Assembly (NCBI GenBank): GCA_022841205.1
Contig: JALHCK010000012.1
Location: 1 to 64,000, forward strand
Length of the DNA: 64,000 bases
Source: Methanomicrobiales archaeon
GTDB lineage: Archaea; Halobacteriota; Methanomicrobia; Methanomicrobiales; Methanospirillaceae
Reading direction: 5' to 3'
The position numbers and the translations under genes are program-made. This document shows positions 34,174 to 43,395 of this stretch, piece after piece. The notes beneath the pieces are model-generated. The model was not told the origin of the DNA, searched no databases, and was given only the letters and a program-made list of their open reading frames with translations. Position 1 is the stretch's first letter. Every line of letters begins with the position of its first letter.

Positions 34174-35184
34174 ATGCCATTTGTCTCCACGAATCCGGAT
34201 ATACTCCCCCAGAGGCCTGTGTTTGCCAGCATCCTCTCAAATACCCTCCTTTCCATGGTCCCCGGGATCTCGGGGGCGGGGACGACCCCGGAAAAGACCC
34301 TGTTTACCCCCGTCCTTGATGCGGAACTGATCGCTGAAGGGTCGATATCGAGCATGCCGGTCAGGCCAAATACCCCGACCGGGTGCCCGACTCCGGCATC
34401 CATCACCCGGGCCATCATGGAAATGATCGGGCTCTCCCCTCTCTTCATCAATGCCGGTCTCGCGCACCGCCCGACTGTGCCCTGTCTCGATGTGTATGGA
34501 ATCCCGGGCGATGATCCCCGGTTCGGTGATGCCGTGCCTGCGGCTGAACTTCTTTTCAACCGGGGTAAATCGCTCGGCACATTTCTTGGGCAGGTCTCCG
34601 ATCTCGTCGTCCTCGGTGAGTGCGTTCCCGGGGGCACCACCACTTCGCTCTGCGTGCTCCGGGCGCTTGGGTATCCGGCCCGCGTAAGCAGCAGTTTCAT
34701 CGAGAACCCGGTATCCATGAAGGAGGAGGTGTGGAGGATCGTTTCGGAGAGGATTTCCGAATCGGGGATCTCCTCGCCGTTGGACGCGGTGAGAATCGGG
34801 GGCGACCCCATGATCGCGGTGGGGGCGGGGATCGCTGCGAGCTACCCCGGTCACCTTATCCTTGCCGGGGGGACCCAGATGCTCTCGGTCGCCGCGGTGG
34901 TGCGGGCAATGGGGAGACCGGTGCCCCGCATCGCCACCACCTGCTATGTGAGGGACGACGCCTCGGCGAACTTTGAGGAGATAGCGGACCTTATCGGATC
35001 AGAGACATTCTACATCGATCCCGGGTTCGGGGAACTCGGGCATTCCGGTCTTGCCCGGTACTGTATTGGAGAGGTCAAGGAAGGAATGGGTGCAGGTGGG
35101 GCTATGCTGCTCGCCTATCTGCTGGGCCACAGCCCTGCCGCAATCCGCAGGAAGATTCTTGAATTTGCCCATGCCTACTCCTGA
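34174..35184 (+). CDS. cobT: Nicotinate-nucleotide-dependent phosphoribosyltransferase CobT, archaeal type
   Basis: Activates the lower-ligand base of cobalamin by transferring ribose phosphate from nicotinate mononucleotide. The 336 residues fit the archaeal family formerly UPF0284. Gly-rich stretches GECVPGGTTTSLCVLRALG and LILAGGTQMLSV resemble the CobT core. AAGGT precedes the ATG. It diverges from cobZ-cobS across a 254-bp spacer, forming a compact lower-ligand cluster. A cobalamin riboswitch is not evident in the spacer. Confidence 0.88.
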   Translation: MPFVSTNPDILPQRPVFASILSNTLLSMVPGISGAGTTPEKTLFTPVLDAELIAEGSISSMPVRPNTPTGCPTPASITRAIMEMIGLSPLFINAGLAHRPTVPCLDVYGIPGDDPRFGDAVPAAELLFNRGKSLGTFLGQVSDLVVLGECVPGGTTTSLCVLRALGYPARVSSSFIENPVSMKEEVWRIVSERISESGISSPLDAVRIGGDPMIAVGAGIAASYPGHLILAGGTQMLSVAAVVRAMGRPVPRIATTCYVRDDASANFEEIADLIGSETFYIDPGFGELGHSGLARYCIGEVKEGMGAGGAMLLAYLLGHSPAAIRRKILEFAHAYS

Positions 35185-35382
35185 AAAGAGGCCTTATTAC
35201 TACCGCTGATCAACTGATCAGGGAATGCTCCCGATGTGTGTGGTCAACACTTACGGGCACCTCCCGGTCCTGCATATGCCCCGGATCCTCGGAATCGATG
35301 CCCGGATGATACCGGAAACCATCCCTCCTCGCGAGGAGGCAACCGCATCACCCTCGGATGCGGGTCGTCATAACGGATATCC

Positions 35383-35910
35383 ATGACAGAGCGAAACACC
35401 CTTGCCCGACAGGTTCATGATACCGGCTTTTCGTGCACCCGGTGCGGTGAATGCTGTAGCGGGACGGACAACCTGGTCATGCTGTCGCCCGAAGAGATCG
35501 GGTGGCTTGCAGAAGAAACCGGGCTTGAACCTGAAAAAATCGCCACGCCCTATCCCGAGCATGTCGAGACCAGGGACGGAGGGAGTATCACGTTCGAATG
35601 GGCGGTCAGGAAACACGGGTCAGGGTGCAGGTTTTTTTCCATGGGATCCTGTAGCGCTTATGCGGCACGGCCCTGGATATGCCGGACGTACCCTTTCATG
35701 CTAGACAACGGGCGTCTCGTTGTATCACCCTGCCCCGGTATCGGGGGGAAAATGTCCTGGGAGGAAGCATGGGATCTTGCAGGGTTGCTCCTTGAACGGA
35801 GAAGAGCTGAACAGACCGAGGAGGAGAAGGTCCGTCACGTCCTTTCGGCATGCAGAATTCCAGCCGGATGCCGGGTTCTCATAGATGGCAGAGGAGTGAA
35901 GGTGCTCTGA
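35383..35910 (+). CDS. YkgJ-type cysteine-cluster protein
   Basis: A 175-residue protein of the zinc/iron-chelating YkgJ family. FSCTRCGECCSG near residues 16-27 and the later CRFFSMGSCSAYAARPWICRTYP complete the Cys set. Family members have no settled function; Fe-S or zinc binding is expected. Its stop TGA overlaps the ATG of the TraB gene by one base (TGATG), a coupling that implies shared expression. Confidence 0.82.
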   Translation: MTERNTLARQVHDTGFSCTRCGECCSGTDNLVMLSPEEIGWLAEETGLEPEKIATPYPEHVETRDGGSITFEWAVRKHGSGCRFFSMGSCSAYAARPWICRTYPFMLDNGRLVVSPCPGIGGKMSWEEAWDLAGLLLERRRAEQTEEEKVRHVLSACRIPAGCRVLIDGRGVKVL

Positions 35911-37106
35911 TGAGCGAAATACGGATTATCGGTACCGCACACGTCTCAAGCGAGAGCATTGCCGAGGTCCGCGAGGCCATCACCAGCTTTTCTCCTGATG
36001 TGGTCGCCGTTGAGCTCGATCCTGGCCGGTATGCCGCCTTAAAAAAGCAGGTGCAGGAAGCATCGGTCACCGATGTGCTTGAAGCAAAGACCTTCACCCA
36101 GCTCCTTGTCCAGTGGCTCCTTGCTTACCTCCAGCGGAGAATCGGGCTCGATGTGGGGGTGGAGCCCGGGGCGGAGATGAAGGCGGCAATCGAGGACGCA
36201 GAAGCGCGGGAAATCAGGGTCGCCCTGATCGATCGTGATATCCGGATCACGCTCCGACGGTTCTGGCGCTCGCTCTCGCTTGTCGAGAAAATAAAGATGT
36301 TCTATGCCCTGGCGGTCTCTATTGCCTCCATGGACGGGGAGGAGATCGACATCGAGGAGTTGAAAAAACAGGACGTTATTTCTGCGGCCATGGAGGAATT
36401 CCGGAAGTTCTCCCCCAACGGTGCCCGGGCGCTCATCGATGAGCGGGACGCATACCTCGCCCACCAGATAATCGGGCTTTCCAACCAGTTCGACCGTATC
36501 CTGGTGGTAATCGGGGCCGGTCATCAGGAAGGGGTGAACCGGTACCTGGCGGATCCGGCTTCACTCCCCTCCATACCGGCGCTCACCGCCGATATAAAGT
36601 CCCGTCCCTGGGGGTTAATCTTCGGGGGGATTGTCACCTTTCTCTTCATATTCCTGCTGGTTGCCATCGGGTTTTCAGGGGTTGGAATCGAGATCCTGTT
36701 CACCGCGCTCGTGTACTGGGTGCTCATCCACGGCCTGCTGACCGCCGCCTTCACGCTCATAGCCCGTGGGCACCCGCTCTCGGCTGCCACCGGCTTTGCC
36801 GTGTCCTGGTTCACGGCATTAAACCCGCTCATCGCCGCGGGATGGTTCGCTGCTATCGTCGAGGCAAAGATTAGAAAGCCGGCGCCATCGGATTACAGGA
36901 AGATCTTTGAGGCAGAGACGCTCACCGACATGATGCGGGTACCGCTCTTCAGGATCGTCCTTGTCGCCGCACTGGCAAATGTCGGGAGCACGCTTGGGAC
37001 GATCATCTATTTCCTCTTCATCTTCCCCATCCTTGGCATCGATCCCGGGCTTCTCATCAGCGAAGGGATTGGGAATATGATGGGTGCTATCCAGAACATC
37101 CTGTAA
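35910..37106 (+). CDS. TraB-family membrane protein
   Basis: A 398-residue protein of the TraB/PrgY family: the N-terminal RIIGTAHVSSESIAEV holds the GTxH motif, VAVELDPGRY the conserved Glu, and VIGAGHQEGV the second GxxH; these resemble Tiki-type metalloproteases. A C-terminal half with about five membrane segments (from about residue 230) is typical for archaeal members. The start 35910 follows from the TGATG junction with ykgJ. Function in archaea is unknown. Confidence 0.85.
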   Translation: MSEIRIIGTAHVSSESIAEVREAITSFSPDVVAVELDPGRYAALKKQVQEASVTDVLEAKTFTQLLVQWLLAYLQRRIGLDVGVEPGAEMKAAIEDAEAREIRVALIDRDIRITLRRFWRSLSLVEKIKMFYALAVSIASMDGEEIDIEELKKQDVISAAMEEFRKFSPNGARALIDERDAYLAHQIIGLSNQFDRILVVIGAGHQEGVNRYLADPASLPSIPALTADIKSRPWGLIFGGIVTFLFIFLLVAIGFSGVGIEILFTALVYWVLIHGLLTAAFTLIARGHPLSAATGFAVSWFTALNPLIAAGWFAAIVEAKIRKPAPSDYRKIFEAETLTDMMRVPLFRIVLVAALANVGSTLGTIIYFLFIFPILGIDPGLLISEGIGNMMGAIQNIL

Positions 37107-37215
37107 TTTTTAACAGGGATATCGCATCTCAGATTTTCATTTTGTGTTTCCAGCGGTTTTTCCCGAACGGAAAGTATTTGGCCGCGCTGATGCCAGAAAC
37201 TCCTCGTGAGTTGCC

Positions 37216-38157
37216 ATGCATCCATCCCTGTTGCTCACTCTGGTCTGCTGCCTTGTGGTTACCATTGCGACGGCGACAGCGTCCGTGGGAACCATCCCCC
37301 TCTCGGGGACCGTTTTCATTGGCGAATCCGGCATCGATATTTCCGGCACCGGTGTCACAGCCGGATCAGCCATCACCTGGTATGGTACCGGTGGGACCGT
37401 CGGCGTGACACCTCAGGCAACGGTATTTGTCACCGATCCCGCAAACTTCTACGTATCGCCAGTGCTCTTCCAGGGAAAGACCGGTCCCTGGTTCACCGGG
37501 CCGGGCACCGCCCCGGCATTCTATGTCCAGGAACCCAGGATCTCGCTCCGGGTCTTTGATGAGACCGCCGGCTTCGAGATCACCCCTTCCGCGGTCTGGG
37601 TGCCCAGGGGAGATGCGGTCGGGTTCCAGGTCGATACAACGGTATTTGTCATGGCACACCGCCCAGGTTCCCCCGGTGCACCTGTCACCATCAGGATTCG
37701 CGGGCCAGACGGGATCGGGTATTCCGTTGTTGATGGCTTCCCGCTCGAAGACATCCTTATCAATTCGCCAAACCACCGGACCGGGCCGGTATGGTCTACC
37801 GGAAATTACGGGAGCGGTAACTATACGGTATGGGTCGAGAGCACCGGAAACGATATGAACGATAACTACCCCCGCGATGGGCAGACCATATCTGCAACGG
37901 TGACCTTCCTGCTTCAAAGTACAAACCCGCTCATAACTCCCACAACTGCTGCCACAACCATCGCCACGACCACCCCCCTCACCACATCATCCACGGTTTC
38001 GGACACCACCCTCCCAACACCTTTTCCCACGACCCTGCTCACCACTCCTGCAACCGTCCCGACCACCCTGGCACCAACACCCATGCCCGGTTTTGGTATC
38101 GGTGCAGCCCTCCTCGCCCTGGCTGCAGGATTGATCGCGGTGCGGGTCCGGAAATGA
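37216..38157 (+). CDS. DUF3821-type surface protein with PGF-CTERM-like tail
   Basis: A 313-residue exported protein: signal peptide (residues 1-23), a beta-sandwich domain (about 25-235) resembling DUF3821 domains of Methanomicrobiales, a Thr/Pro/Ser-rich stalk of about 50 residues (likely O-glycosylated), then PMPGFGIGAALLALAAGL and a basic end. PGF followed by a membrane helix and Arg/Lys is the archaeosortase signal, so the protein is probably lipid-attached to the S-layer side. The archaeosortase gene is not in this window. Confidence 0.8.
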   Translation: MHPSLLLTLVCCLVVTIATATASVGTIPLSGTVFIGESGIDISGTGVTAGSAITWYGTGGTVGVTPQATVFVTDPANFYVSPVLFQGKTGPWFTGPGTAPAFYVQEPRISLRVFDETAGFEITPSAVWVPRGDAVGFQVDTTVFVMAHRPGSPGAPVTIRIRGPDGIGYSVVDGFPLEDILINSPNHRTGPVWSTGNYGSGNYTVWVESTGNDMNDNYPRDGQTISATVTFLLQSTNPLITPTTAATTIATTTPLTTSSTVSDTTLPTPFPTTLLTTPATVPTTLAPTPMPGFGIGAALLALAAGLIAVRVRK

Positions 38158-38213
38158 CCACCCTGATATCCTGCAAAGAAACCATTTTTTCTCTCCGCGG
38201 GTAAGGAAATACC

Positions 38214-38720
38214 ATGAACGTTGGAACCACCATCATCAAGTGCCGCCACAGCGTCCGGTCGTTCAAACCAACCCCTGTTGAAGACCAGGTCATCCGGGAT
38301 GTCCTCGAATGTGCACGCCAGGCTCCTACAGCGATGAACAAGCAGCCCTGGCTCATCGGAGTTATACGTGAACAAGCCCTCCTGAAGCAGATCGCCGATC
38401 TCACAGACCACGGGAAGTTCATCGCCGATGCCGCAGTCTGTTTCGCAGTTTTCGGAGAGCGCGATGCGAAATACTACCTCGAGGACTGCTGTGCGGCGAC
38501 CGAGAACATCATCATTGCTCTCCAGTCCTATGGAGTGGGTTCCTGCTGGGTGGCTGGTGAAAAGAAGCCCTATGCTCCAGAGGTCGTGAACCTCCTTAAA
38601 GTCCCGGAGAAATATACCCTGGTCTCGCTCATCCCGGCCGGATATCCCGCCGATATCGTCCTCCAGAAAAAAAAGGACCTGGATACGATCACGTTCTTCG
38701 AGACCTTCGAACAGGGATAA
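38214..38720 (+). CDS. Nitroreductase-family FMN protein
   Basis: A 168-residue flavoenzyme. RHSVRSFKPTPVE gives the Arg-rich FMN phosphate contact, APTAMNKQPW the second FMN loop, and GVGSCWVAG the third; CCAATENIIIALQSYG is typical. Such proteins reduce nitro compounds, quinones or flavins. It sits before the superoxide reductase gene, so a role in oxidative stress is plausible but not shown. Confidence 0.85.
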   Translation: MNVGTTIIKCRHSVRSFKPTPVEDQVIRDVLECARQAPTAMNKQPWLIGVIREQALLKQIADLTDHGKFIADAAVCFAVFGERDAKYYLEDCCAATENIIIALQSYGVGSCWVAGEKKPYAPEVVNLLKVPEKYTLVSLIPAGYPADIVLQKKKDLDTITFFETFEQG

Positions 38721-38753
38721 CGTATCCCCATCCCCAAAAGGCTGCTTTCAACA

Positions 38754-38768
38754 AAACTTATTTATTTT
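38754..38768 (+). promoter_or_regulatory. AT-rich promoter element before the superoxide reductase gene
   Basis: AACTTATTTATTTTC lies 35-49 nt before the ATG at 38803 and is the only TATA-like element in the spacer. Confidence 0.45.
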
Positions 38769-38802
38769 CTGCAGGTTCAGTCCGAAGTGGTGAACTTTGA
38801 GT

Positions 38803-39183
38803 ATGGAAATAAAGGATCTCGGATCGATCATCTACGGGTTTGACACGGCAGCAGGGGAAGCGCTCGGCAAGCGCGAGAGCCATACCCCGAAAATTGATGC
38901 ACCGGTGAAAGCAAAACCCGATGAGACAATCACCGTGAAGGTCTCTGTTGGCCCTCACCCGAACACCGTCGAACATTCCATCCGCTGGATAGCGATCTTT
39001 TTCTATGAGGAGGGGAGGGCATTTAACCCGGTGACCCTGGCCAAGGTCTCCTTCAATGCACCAACCACCGAACCTGAAATCACCCTGAAGGTCAGGCTCC
39101 CCCGGAGCGGAGTCATCCATGCCCTCGAGTACTGCAACCTTCACGGGCTCTGGTCCGGGAAAAAAGAAATCACTATCGCTTAA
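38803..39183 (+). CDS. sor: Superoxide reductase, neelaredoxin class (class II SORL)
   Basis: Reduces superoxide to hydrogen peroxide at a Fe(His)4Cys centre in the cytoplasm. The 126 residues carry ESHTP, GPHPNTVEHSI and CNLHG, which supply the ligands. The conserved EKHVP loop of many members is ESHTP here: the Glu is kept but the Lys that usually assists catalysis is Ser. ATG 38803 is preferred to TTG 38797. An N-terminal desulforedoxin domain is absent. Confidence 0.88.
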   Translation: MEIKDLGSIIYGFDTAAGEALGKRESHTPKIDAPVKAKPDETITVKVSVGPHPNTVEHSIRWIAIFFYEEGRAFNPVTLAKVSFNAPTTEPEITLKVRLPRSGVIHALEYCNLHGLWSGKKEITIA

Positions 39184-39202
39184 TTTTTTTCTTTTCCAGC
39201 AC

Positions 39203-40126
39203 CTATGCTGGTTTTTCCGCTGGCATGACCTTCACCGATTTTTGGTAGAAGAACCCGACAACGGCAAAGGTCACCAAGGGTGAGAGCCAGGGAGGTATGT
39301 GGAACCCGAAGCTGTCGAGCACCATGATGCATCCCAGGAAGAGGATGGAGTACATGGCTCCGTTCTTAAGGAACATGTACCGCCTGATCCGGTCCACGTT
39401 GCTGATTGTGATCTGCCGAACCATGATCGCACCAAGACCGTTTCCAATGATGATTAGGGGGACCGAGAGCGTAAAGGCAAACGCACCGAGCACACCGTCA
39501 ATCGAGAACGTGGCATCGATTACTTCGAGAAAAAATATCTTGCTCCAGTCCGGCATTGTGCCTGTCATCATCTTCCGCTCCTGTTCTTCGGCATTCTGCC
39601 GGAAGCCGTGCACTATGAAGAACGCTGTCGACCCCATCACCGCGGCAAAGGCCATCATCGGGTCGATCCGGAGGGAGAACCAGACCAGGAGGGCCAGGAG
39701 GATGGAGACGATGGCAAAGAACCAGACGCCCTTTGAAGCGATATAGCCCTCACCGCGGAGTCCGTAGTTCTTCTCTTCCAGAAAGATCCAGTGCAGGAAG
39801 AGGAAGAGCAGGAACGTCCCGCCTCCCATCATGAGGATGGGCGCCGATGCGTCGATGGCGGCAATGACTGCAGGGTCGTTTGAGAACGTGGCCGTAAGCG
39901 CCCCGACCGGCCCAAGTGAAGGTGTTGACATCCAGACGATCAACCAGGGGAGAATGCCGCGGATAACGAATACGGCAAACAGGAGGCCCCAGATCAGGAA
40001 CCACCGCCTCGCCCACTGGGCCATGGTGGAGAGAACCTCGGCATTGATGATGGCGTTGTCAATGCTGCAGATAGTCTCAAAGAGGCAAAGGCCGGCGATA
40101 GTGAGGATGAGGGAGAGGAATTCCAT
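39203..40126 (-). CDS. TerC-like membrane protein (DUF475)
   Basis: A 307-residue integral membrane protein with eight or so segments. Two acidic motifs, FETICSIDNAIINAEV (about residues 16-31) and EVIDATFSIDGVLGA, repeat the E...SxDN/D pattern of the TerC/DUF475 superfamily, linked to metal-ion export or tellurite resistance. The substrate is unknown. It is convergent with the superoxide reductase gene and divergent from the Hps-RraA gene. Confidence 0.85.
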   Translation of the reverse strand: MEFLSLILTIAGLCLFETICSIDNAIINAEVLSTMAQWARRWFLIWGLLFAVFVIRGILPWLIVWMSTPSLGPVGALTATFSNDPAVIAAIDASAPILMMGGGTFLLFLFLHWIFLEEKNYGLRGEGYIASKGVWFFAIVSILLALLVWFSLRIDPMMAFAAVMGSTAFFIVHGFRQNAEEQERKMMTGTMPDWSKIFFLEVIDATFSIDGVLGAFAFTLSVPLIIIGNGLGAIMVRQITISNVDRIRRYMFLKNGAMYSILFLGCIMVLDSFGFHIPPWLSPLVTFAVVGFFYQKSVKVMPAEKPA

Positions 40127-40252
40127 TATTTGTGCAGTGAGAGGTTGGCTCCCGTTCCCATAAAAAACCAGGTTCCTGTATGTCCCGGGAAAGCAGCAGA
40201 GCCATCATCGTAGAAGGCTCTGCACCTCCAAATGGAGCGCGGCAGACTTCCC

Positions 40253-40262
40253 CAATTATTAT
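40253..40262 (+). promoter_or_regulatory. TATA box of the hps-rraA gene
   Basis: CCAATTATTA occurs 26-35 nt before the ATG at 40288, consistent with a near-leaderless transcript. Confidence 0.45.
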
Positions 40263-40287
40263 CTGTTTTCCTCCCTACCCAGTAGGT

Positions 40288-41574
40288 ATGAAACGGCCGG
40301 TTCTCCAGGTTGCGCTTGACGTGCTCGATCTCCCCCGGGCGATCCAGATCGCCCGTGAGGCGGTTGCCGGGGGTGCGGACTGGATCGAGGCGGGAACACC
40401 GCTGATCAAGAGCGAGGGGATGAACGCGGTCCGGAGTCTCCGGTCGCACTTTCCCGGCCACGAGATTGTTGCCGACATGAAGATCGCCGATACCGGGTCG
40501 CTCGAAGTGGAGATGGCCGCAAAAGCCGGGGCCTCGGTGGTCTGCATACTCGCCGATGCCGATGACACGGTGATTTCCGAGGCGGTTCGGGCAGCATCGC
40601 TCTACGGGGTCCGCCTCATGGCGGACATGATAAATACCCCTAATCCCGTGGAACGGGCGGAGCAGCTGGAGCGCCTCGGAGTCCAGATAATCAACGCCCA
40701 TGTCGGCATAGACCAGCAGATGATTGGCAGGAGCTCGCTCTCCCTTCTCGAATCGCTCCGGGGAGCTGTGGGAATGGAGCTCGCAGTAGCCGGCGGCCTC
40801 GATGCCGGGACTGCACCCCAAGCCGTGGCCCGGGGGGCAGACATCGTTATCGTGGGAGGAGCCATCACTCGATCGGCTGAGGTCACCGATTCCACACGTA
40901 CGATCCGTGAGGCCATCGACAATCCGTCCGCTGAACCTCCGGCCCGTACCACGCAGGAGGAAGCCGTAGGGGAGATCCTTGCCAAGGTCTCCTCGCCGAA
41001 CGTCTCGGACGCCATGCACCGGAAGGGAGCGATGACCGGGATCGTCGCCCTCTGCAGCGGGCTCCGGGCAGCCGGACGGGCAGTGACCGCCCAGTCGTTT
41101 CCCGGTGACTGGGCAAAACCTGTCGAGGCTATCGACCACGCCGGGCCAGGAGATATCCTGGTCATCAACAACGAGGGTAGCACCAGTGTAGCCTGCTGGG
41201 GTGAGCTTGCGACCATGAGCGCCATCCGCCGTGGTGTTGCAGGAGTGGTAATCGACGGTGCGGTGCGCGATATCGATGATATCCGGAACCTGTCCCTCCC
41301 GGTTTTTGCCCGGGCCGTGGTGCCGAATGCCGGAGAACCAAAAGGATTCGGCGAGATCAACTGCGAGATACGCTGTGGCGGGCAGGTTGTCCGGCCCGGC
41401 GACTGGATAATCGGAGACGAGAGTGGCGTGGTGGTGATCCCCGGGGAACGTGCCTACGAGATCGCCCGAAGAGCGCTCGAGGTGAAGAAGACCGAAGAGC
41501 GGGTCAGGGAAGAGATCCGTCGTGGGAGCACGCTTTCGAAAGTATCGGAACTGGTCAAGTGGGAGAAGAAATAA
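40288..41574 (+). CDS. Bifunctional hexulose-6-phosphate synthase / RraA-like protein
   Basis: A fusion of 428 residues. The N-terminal half (about 1-205) is a 3-hexulose-6-phosphate synthase: PVLQVALDVLDL, WIEAGTPLIK, ADMKIADTG; in archaea it runs in reverse to make ribulose 5-phosphate from hexulose phosphate with formaldehyde release. The C-terminal half (about 230-410) is RraA-like with GDILVINNEG and DGAVRD. The fusion is known from other archaea. The start at 40288 follows from homology and the TATA box. Confidence 0.92.
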   Translation: MKRPVLQVALDVLDLPRAIQIAREAVAGGADWIEAGTPLIKSEGMNAVRSLRSHFPGHEIVADMKIADTGSLEVEMAAKAGASVVCILADADDTVISEAVRAASLYGVRLMADMINTPNPVERAEQLERLGVQIINAHVGIDQQMIGRSSLSLLESLRGAVGMELAVAGGLDAGTAPQAVARGADIVIVGGAITRSAEVTDSTRTIREAIDNPSAEPPARTTQEEAVGEILAKVSSPNVSDAMHRKGAMTGIVALCSGLRAAGRAVTAQSFPGDWAKPVEAIDHAGPGDILVINNEGSTSVACWGELATMSAIRRGVAGVVIDGAVRDIDDIRNLSLPVFARAVVPNAGEPKGFGEINCEIRCGGQVVRPGDWIIGDESGVVVIPGERAYEIARRALEVKKTEERVREEIRRGSTLSKVSELVKWEKK

Positions 41575-41656
41575 GACCTGCGTTTATACCGGGATCCCCC
41601 TCGGGTGCAACACCTCCCTTTCCCGGGGCAGGGCCATTTAAAAGAAAGAAGGAACC

Positions 41657-42091
41657 TTACTGGAACAACGAGCTTTCCAGGAGTGTGCCCCCGCCCTTCA
41701 TGATGGTGGAGATGGCAGCATCGACATCGTCCACCCGCAGGATCAGGACAGCAGCATCCTTTCCAGAATAAGCGTAGCAATACTCGATATTGATCATTCC
41801 TTCGCCGAGAATCCGGGCAATCTCGTAAAGTCCCCCCGGGATATCCTTCATCTGCACGGCAATAACATCGGTGAAGGCGACATTGAACCCGATGCCCGAG
41901 AGCTTCTCGTAGGCTTTCCGGGGTTTGTCGACCAGGGCCCGGACAACCCCAAACCCATCCGCTTCGGCGATGGAAAAGGCGAGGATGTTAATCTCCTCTT
42001 CCTGGAGGGCTTTTGCGATAGCGGCCAGCCTCCCGGGCTTGTTCTCTGAAAATACCGATATCTGCCTGATTATGAACTTTTCCCGCTCCAT
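41657..42091 (-). CDS. Tandem ACT-domain protein
   Basis: A 144-residue protein of two ACT domains (about residues 5-70 and 75-142): ISVFSENKPGRLAAIAKAL and VIAVQMKDIPGGLYEIARIL are the two ligand-binding loops, where amino acids usually bind. ACT proteins next to phenylacetate-CoA ligase genes are a known pattern and probably sense an aromatic amino acid. It starts 3 bp after the stop of the second ligase gene. Confidence 0.88.
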   Translation of the reverse strand: MEREKFIIRQISVFSENKPGRLAAIAKALQEEEINILAFSIAEADGFGVVRALVDKPRKAYEKLSGIGFNVAFTDVIAVQMKDIPGGLYEIARILGEGMINIEYCYAYSGKDAAVLILRVDDVDAAISTIMKGGGTLLESSLFQ

Positions 42092-42093
42092 AT

Positions 42094-43395
42094 TCAGATC
42101 TTCCTCCTGTCGATAACCCGTTTTGCCTTCCCCTCGAACCGCGGGAGCGAGCCCGGATCGACAAGCTCCACGTTAACCGCTACATTGAGGGTATTTCTCA
42201 GGCGGTGTTCCACGTTCTTCCTGATGGCCATGAGATCGGTGATCTTGTCGGAGAATGCCTCTTTTCGCACTTCCACCTTGACCAGCATGTCATCGAGGGC
42301 ACCCTTCCGGTCGACTTCAATCATGAAATGCTGGCCGACTTCCGGGATGGCCATCAGAGCGTATTCGATCTGGGAAGGAAAGACGTTGATGCCCCGGATG
42401 ATCAGCATGTCATCCACCCGGCCGGAAATCCGGTGGACTCTCGGATGGGTCCTGCCACAACCGCAGACCTCGTCATCATATGACGTGATATCCCCGATCC
42501 TGAACCGGATCATAGGCAGTGCTTCCTTCTGGAGCATGGTAATCACCATCTCGCCCTGTTCGCCGGGGGGAAGTTGCTCCCCGCTCCCGGGATCGAGGAT
42601 CTCGACGTAGGCAAGGTCAGCCCACACATGGAAGCCCTTTTGTTCGGTACATTCGCAGAACATCGGTCCGGAGAGCTCGCTCGTGCCGTAGATGTTGTAG
42701 GCCTTTATCCCGAGCCACTCCTCGATCCTGGTCTTCATGGTTTCAGACCAGGGTTCAGCCCCGAGGATGCCAATCCGGAGGTTGGTGTCGTTTTTTATGC
42801 TTATCCCCATCTTTTCCGCCACCTCCCCTATATGGAGGAGATATGACGGAGTGCAGGCGATCGCGGTCGTGTGGAGATCCTGCATCAGCTCAATCTGCCG
42901 TTCGGTGTTCCCGACACTTGTCGGGAGCACGGTGGTCCCGATCCGTTCGGCCCCGTAGTGGAGCCCAAGGCCTCCGGTAAAGAGCCCGTAACCATAGCTC
43001 ACCTGGAGCACATCACCCCGGCCAAGACCGCAGGAAGAAAGACCGCGGGCAAGGGATGCGGTCCAGTTGTTCAGGTCGTTTTGCGTATAGCCCACCACGG
43101 TCGGTTTGCCGGTCGTCCCCGAAGAAACGTGGTATCGTACGAGATCTTCCTGCCCGGCAACAAAGATCCTGTCCGGGTAATTGTCCCGCAGATCGTTCTT
43201 GACCATAAAGGGCAGCCTGCGTATGTCTCCGAGCGTCCTGATATCGTCAGGGTGGACCCCGGCAGCTCTCATCCGGTCATGGTAGAAGGGGGAGAAACTG
43301 TACAGCCGGTATACGAGTGTCTTGAGCAGCCTGTACTGCAGTTTCCGGATATCATCCCGTGGCATCTCTTCGATTCGTGGATCCCAGCACTTCAC
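42094..43395 (-). CDS. paaK: Phenylacetate-CoA ligase-like, second copy
   Basis: ANL-family ligase of 433 residues that activates aryl acids (phenylacetate, possibly indoleacetate) as CoA thioesters. VSSGTTGKPTVVGYT is the ATP loop, NIYGTSELSGP the adenylate motif, GRVDDMLIIRGINVFPSQIE the hinge. The family end GSLPRFEGKAKRVIDRR is shared with the first copy. It starts with GTG 43395 directly after the TAG of the first ligase. In methanogens such ligases support aromatic amino acid synthesis from aryl acids. Confidence 0.9.
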   Translation of the reverse strand: MKCWDPRIEEMPRDDIRKLQYRLLKTLVYRLYSFSPFYHDRMRAAGVHPDDIRTLGDIRRLPFMVKNDLRDNYPDRIFVAGQEDLVRYHVSSGTTGKPTVVGYTQNDLNNWTASLARGLSSCGLGRGDVLQVSYGYGLFTGGLGLHYGAERIGTTVLPTSVGNTERQIELMQDLHTTAIACTPSYLLHIGEVAEKMGISIKNDTNLRIGILGAEPWSETMKTRIEEWLGIKAYNIYGTSELSGPMFCECTEQKGFHVWADLAYVEILDPGSGEQLPPGEQGEMVITMLQKEALPMIRFRIGDITSYDDEVCGCGRTHPRVHRISGRVDDMLIIRGINVFPSQIEYALMAIPEVGQHFMIEVDRKGALDDMLVKVEVRKEAFSDKITDLMAIRKNVEHRLRNTLNVAVNVELVDPGSLPRFEGKAKRVIDRRKI

